Shown here: positions 60,930 to 64,000 of the stretch, one piece after another
Layout: each line of letters begins with the position of its first letter
How positions within the stretch are numbered: the stretch's first letter is position 1
From: Pseudomonas weihenstephanensis
GTDB taxonomy: Bacteria > Pseudomonadota > Gammaproteobacteria > Pseudomonadales > Pseudomonadaceae
Assembly: GCF_001043055.1 (NCBI RefSeq)
Contig: NZ_JYLF01000003.1
Span: forward strand, 620,001 to 684,000
Length of the DNA stretch: 64,000 bases
Direction of reading: 5' to 3'
Program-made: the position numbers and the translations under genes
Notes under the pieces: generated by a model
Told to the model about the DNA's origin: nothing
Databases searched by the model: none
The model's input: only the letters and a program-made list of their open reading frames with translations

Positions 60930-62330
60930 TTAGCGTTTGCTCGATGCGAGCAGCGTGGCTTTTTCCTGGTTCATGCGTGCCATCAGGGGTTGGCTTTGTT
61001 GCAGGAAGCGAGCGCGTTCGTTTTTGGCAATTGGATCGGCCATTGGGAGCTTTTGGCCTAGCGGATCGACGTGTACGCCATTCACTTGAAATTCATAGTG
61101 CAGATGGGGGCCGGTCGACAGGCCGGTGGTGCCGATATAACCAATCACTTGCCCTTGCTTAACAGAACCGCCTGTTTTGACGCCTTTGGCAAACCCCTGC
61201 ATGTGGCCGTAAAGAGTGCGATAGGTGTTGCCGTGTTGAATGATCACGGTATTGCCGTAACCACCGCGGCGACCTGCGAGTAACACTTTACCGTCACCGG
61301 CAGCTTTGATCGGAGTGCCACGAGGTGCTGCATAGTCCACGCCTTTGTGGGCACGGATCTTGTTCAGGATTGGGTGTTTGCGGCCTGAGGAAAAGCGCGA
61401 GCTGATGCGAGCGAAGTCTACCGGTGTGCGGATAAACGCTTTACGCATGCTATTACCGTCAGCGGTGTAGTAATTGCTGATGCCTTGTTTGTTGGTGTAG
61501 CGCACGGCGGTGTAAGTCTTACCGCGGTTGGTGAAGCGTGCGGACAGAATATTACCCGTCGCGACCGTTTTGCCGTTGGCGACTTTTTGCTCATAGATCA
61601 CTTCAAACTGGTCGCCTGGGCGAATGTCCTGGGCGAAGTCAATGTCGTAGCCAAATACCTTGGCCATGTCCATTGTCATGCTGTGCGGCAAGCCTGCACG
61701 TTGCCCCGACGCGGAAAGCGAGCTGCTGATGACGCCGTGTACATACGCTGTGCGTACGGTAGGCAATGTTGTCACCCGGTTAAACGCATAGCCCTTGGCT
61801 GTTTTTGTCAGGGTAATGGTTTCAAGGTCGCTAACACGGCTGTGCAGGCTTTTGAGTTGACCATCAGGGCTCATATCAAACTCAAGTTTTTGACCGTGCT
61901 TGAGTTGGCTAAATTGCTTGGCTTGCTTGTCGCTGGCCAAAATCTCATGCACGGATGCGGAAGGCAGTCCCACCTTTTCGAACAATGTTGAGAGCGTGTC
62001 ACCTTTTGCCACGATAACTTCGCGGTGGTTAGGCTCTTTTTTCTCGTCGACCTTAGCTGTTGCGGTCGGGGCAGTCTCTTGCTGTTCGATTTGGGCAAAG
62101 GGCGAGGCTGGCGCCTCTGTTGTGGCTTGAACCAATTCGGAAGCGTCTTGATCTTGTGTCAGTTGTTCTGCGGGGCTTTCGAGCTCCAGGTTTAGAGTCG
62201 TGCGTTTGGCTTCTACTTCGCTTGAAGGAAATACCAGCAGGGCCAAGCTTAATAATGCAGCGATTCCACTAGCGGCAAGCAGGTGGGTCTTCGGATAAAG
62301 CGGCGGCGCTTTAGGCGGTTGACTGGTCAT
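60930..62330 (-). CDS. M23 family murein endopeptidase (MepM-like)
   Basis: A 466-residue periplasmic protein: N-terminal signal-anchor (HLLAASGIAALLSLALLVFP), a LysM/OapA-like domain (VIVAKGDTLSTLFEKVGL), a central domain, and C-terminal M23 lysostaphin-like peptidase with Zn ligands HKGVDYAAPRGTPI and GPHLHYEFQ. It cuts peptide cross-links for wall growth. The start at 62330 (MTSQPPKAPPLYPKTHLLAA) avoids an upstream extension. Three bases from anmK. Confidence 0.92.
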   Translation of the reverse strand: MTSQPPKAPPLYPKTHLLAASGIAALLSLALLVFPSSEVEAKRTTLNLELESPAEQLTQDQDASELVQATTEAPASPFAQIEQQETAPTATAKVDEKKEPNHREVIVAKGDTLSTLFEKVGLPSASVHEILASDKQAKQFSQLKHGQKLEFDMSPDGQLKSLHSRVSDLETITLTKTAKGYAFNRVTTLPTVRTAYVHGVISSSLSASGQRAGLPHSMTMDMAKVFGYDIDFAQDIRPGDQFEVIYEQKVANGKTVATGNILSARFTNRGKTYTAVRYTNKQGISNYYTADGNSMRKAFIRTPVDFARISSRFSSGRKHPILNKIRAHKGVDYAAPRGTPIKAAGDGKVLLAGRRGGYGNTVIIQHGNTYRTLYGHMQGFAKGVKTGGSVKQGQVIGYIGTTGLSTGPHLHYEFQVNGVHVDPLGQKLPMADPIAKNERARFLQQSQPLMARMNQEKATLLASSKR

Positions 62331-62540
62331 AGATAATTTGACTTTGAGATAGATGAATTGGAAAAGATGACTGACACGGTGAACATGAAATAACTGTATA
62401 AAATATAACCAAAACACCCATGAAGCAAGCCGCTGAAGCATTGGCTGACAGATAGCCGCCCACACGTAGGTGAGAACTTGTAATTAGTGGCTGATCTTGT
62501 ATGGTTGGTTCCCTTTGAATTTGAGCCTTACGGGTCTGAT

Positions 62541-63740
62541 ATGAAGTCGGTTGAAGAGCAGCTAGCGCTAATCAAGCGTGGTGCCGAAGAGGTACTGGTC
62601 GAGTCTGAATTGGTCGAGAAATTAAAGCGCGGCCAGCCGCTGCGTATTAAGGCCGGATTTGATCCGACAGCGCCCGACCTGCATTTGGGGCACACAGTCC
62701 TTATTAATAAGCTGCGTCAGTTTCAGGAGATGGGCCATCACGTCATCTTTTTGATTGGTGACTTCACAGGGATGATTGGTGACCCCAGCGGTAAGAGCGC
62801 AACGCGTCCTCCGCTGACGCGTGAGCAAGTGCTGGATAATGCTGAGACTTATAAAGCACAAGTCTTCAAGATCCTCGACCCTGCTAAAACTGAAGTCGCT
62901 TTCAACTCCACCTGGATGGATCAGATGGGGCCGGCTGACTTCATTCGTTTGACGTCTCAGTACACCGTGGCCCGGATGCTTGAGCGCGATGATTTCGACA
63001 AGCGTTACACCACGAACCAGCCCATCGCGATTCATGAATTCCTATATCCATTAGTGCAGGGTTATGACTCGGTCGCTTTACGGGCTGATGTAGAGCTGGG
63101 TGGTACTGATCAGAAATTCAACTTGCTGATGGGGCGTGAGTTGCAGCGCGGCTATGGGCAGGAGGCTCAGTGCATTGTGACTATGCCGCTGCTGGAGGGT
63201 TTGGACGGCGTTAAGAAGATGTCCAAGTCCTTGGGTAACTATGTCGGTATTCAAGAAGCGCCGGGTGTGATGTACAGCAAGCTGGTGTCCATACCGGATG
63301 CGTTGATGTGGCGTTACTTTGAGTTGCTGAGCTTTCGCTCGATGGACGAAATCAATGCGTTTAAAGCTGATGTCGAGGCGGGGGCTAACCCGCGCGATAT
63401 CAAAATCAAGCTTGCTGAAGAGATTGTGGCTCGTTTCCATGGTGATGAGGCTGCTGCTAACGCGCACCGTGGGGCGGGTAATCGCATGAAAGAGGGTGAG
63501 CTGCCTGACGATTTGCCAGAAATTGAACTGCTTGCGAGTGAAGATATGCCGATTGCGGCGGTCCTTAATAAGGCAGGGCTGGTGAAGAACTCCGCTGTTG
63601 CGCGTGATTTGCTGGGTTCAGGTGGTGTGCGAATAGATGGAGAGGTGGTTGATCGCACCTATATATATGTACTGGGTTCGACCCATGTATGTCAGGCAGG
63701 AAAGAAGGCTTTTGCACGGATTACGCTGAAAACCGAATAA
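62541..63740 (+). CDS. tyrS: tyrosyl-tRNA synthetase
   Basis: A 399-residue class I synthetase: [20 protein letters not shown] (HIGH), [14 protein letters not shown] (KMSKS), and C-terminal S4 RNA-binding segment [22 protein letters not shown] 62541 yields [20 protein letters not shown], the usual N-terminus. The rRNA promoter region follows. Confidence 0.98.
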   Translation: MKSVEEQLALIKRGAEEVLVESELVEKLKRGQPLRIKAGFDPTAPDLHLGHTVLINKLRQFQEMGHHVIFLIGDFTGMIGDPSGKSATRPPLTREQVLDNAETYKAQVFKILDPAKTEVAFNSTWMDQMGPADFIRLTSQYTVARMLERDDFDKRYTTNQPIAIHEFLYPLVQGYDSVALRADVELGGTDQKFNLLMGRELQRGYGQEAQCIVTMPLLEGLDGVKKMSKSLGNYVGIQEAPGVMYSKLVSIPDALMWRYFELLSFRSMDEINAFKADVEAGANPRDIKIKLAEEIVARFHGDEAAANAHRGAGNRMKEGELPDDLPEIELLASEDMPIAAVLNKAGLVKNSAVARDLLGSGGVRIDGEVVDRTYIYVLGSTHVCQAGKKAFARITLKTE

Positions 63741-63751
63741 AGCTGTAATTA

Positions 63752-63783
63752 TTGCTGGACGGCGCATTTTATTAGCCTATAAT
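63752..63783 (+). promoter_or_regulatory. rRNA operon promoter P1 (candidate)
   Basis: -10 TATAAT at 63778-63783 with a GC-rich discriminator (GCGCCC) and a weak -35 (CTGGAC at 63755-63760, 17-bp spacing). Just after tyrS, as in other pseudomonads where an rRNA operon follows. Confidence 0.7.
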
Positions 63784-63888
63784 GCGCCCACTTCCGGCGT
63801 AGTCGAAACGGAAAACTCCTTGAGTATCAATGAGTTGAGCGGTTTTCGGCGATGCTAGCTTCAAATCATCGAAGCAGGAAATGAGGTG

Positions 63889-63916
63889 TTGACAGCAGCG
63901 TATAACGCTGTAGAAT
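63889..63916 (+). promoter_or_regulatory. rRNA operon promoter P2
   Basis: -35 TTGACA (63889-63894), 16-bp spacer, -10 TAGAAT (63911-63916), then TCGCCTCCCGC: the typical Pseudomonas rrn promoter. The transcript leader runs off the end of the window toward the 16S gene. Confidence 0.88.
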
Positions 63917-64000
63917 TCGCCTCCCGCTAACGAGAGATCGAAAGCGCAAGTGGTTGAAGTTACAAGGGAAACTTTGAAAGCTTCTGAAATAACCGCTTGA

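Noticed and set aside
63741..64000. 16S rRNA gene at the window end
   Set aside because: Only promoters and the transcript leader are present; no mature 16S sequence is reached.

Overview
The window is a chromosomal segment of a Pseudomonas species (gamma-proteobacteria), not P. aeruginosa itself but with almost the same gene order as the P. aeruginosa region from rmcA/rpoD to tyrS. The evidence is the run rmcA-rpoD-dnaG-rpsU/tsaD-plsY-folB, cca, spoVR-yeaH-prkA, glpE-apaH-apaG-rsmA-pdxA-surA-lptD, amgK-murU, agtSR-agtABCD, rpe-gph-trpE-trpGDC, vfr, speD, coq7, argC, erpA, anmK, an M23 peptidase, tyrS and then rRNA promoters, together with Pseudomonas-type REP elements.

Layout. 1-600: an Lrp/AsnC regulator. 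605-8275: a 7.6-kb genomic island bounded by an 87-bp perfect direct repeat that holds the 3' part of a CAU-anticodon tRNA; the intact tRNA is at the right end (8231-8307). The island is a decayed P2/tailocin-like prophage. It keeps an integrase C-terminal fragment, a capsid scaffold (gpO) fragment fused by deletion to tail genes, a few tail/baseplate genes, and a com-dcm (translational regulator plus cytosine methyltransferase) pair. It also carries cargo: a RES-domain toxin with a convergent putative antitoxin at the left end, and at the right end, between the integrase stub and the tRNA, an unrecognised 375-residue protein with 19-residue tandem repeats and an SH3-like C-terminus. 8323-35940: core housekeeping genes (c-di-GMP signalling, the macromolecular-synthesis operon, folate, tRNA maturation, the PrkA stress module, coenzyme/OMP biogenesis, peptidoglycan recycling). 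35944-44656: a DUF3530 protein, then a sensor/regulator pair and its ABC transporter. 44653-45269: a REP-associated transposase with a perfect REPIN. 45360-51681: rpe-gph and the complete trpE-G-D-C set. 51678-64000: vfr, speD, coq7, redox and heme genes, argC, erpA, anmK, a murein peptidase, tyrS and the promoters of an rRNA operon whose 16S gene lies beyond the window.

The most interesting material is in the island. (1) A 262-codon reading frame lies wholly inside dcm in another frame and has a perfect AGGAGG Shine-Dalgarno at ideal spacing; the frameshifted com frame ends exactly on this site. (2) The orphan repeat/SH3 protein sits in a classic prophage cargo position. (3) The RES toxin-antitoxin arrangement is non-canonical, with an array of 20-bp-spaced GTTTTAG repeats upstream. 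In the core, a Trp-rich leader peptide nested in frame at the 3' end of gph, just before trpE, and a 16-bp palindrome upstream of agtA are candidate regulatory sites. Start sites were chosen by eye from ribosome binding sites and family N-termini; no database search was possible.
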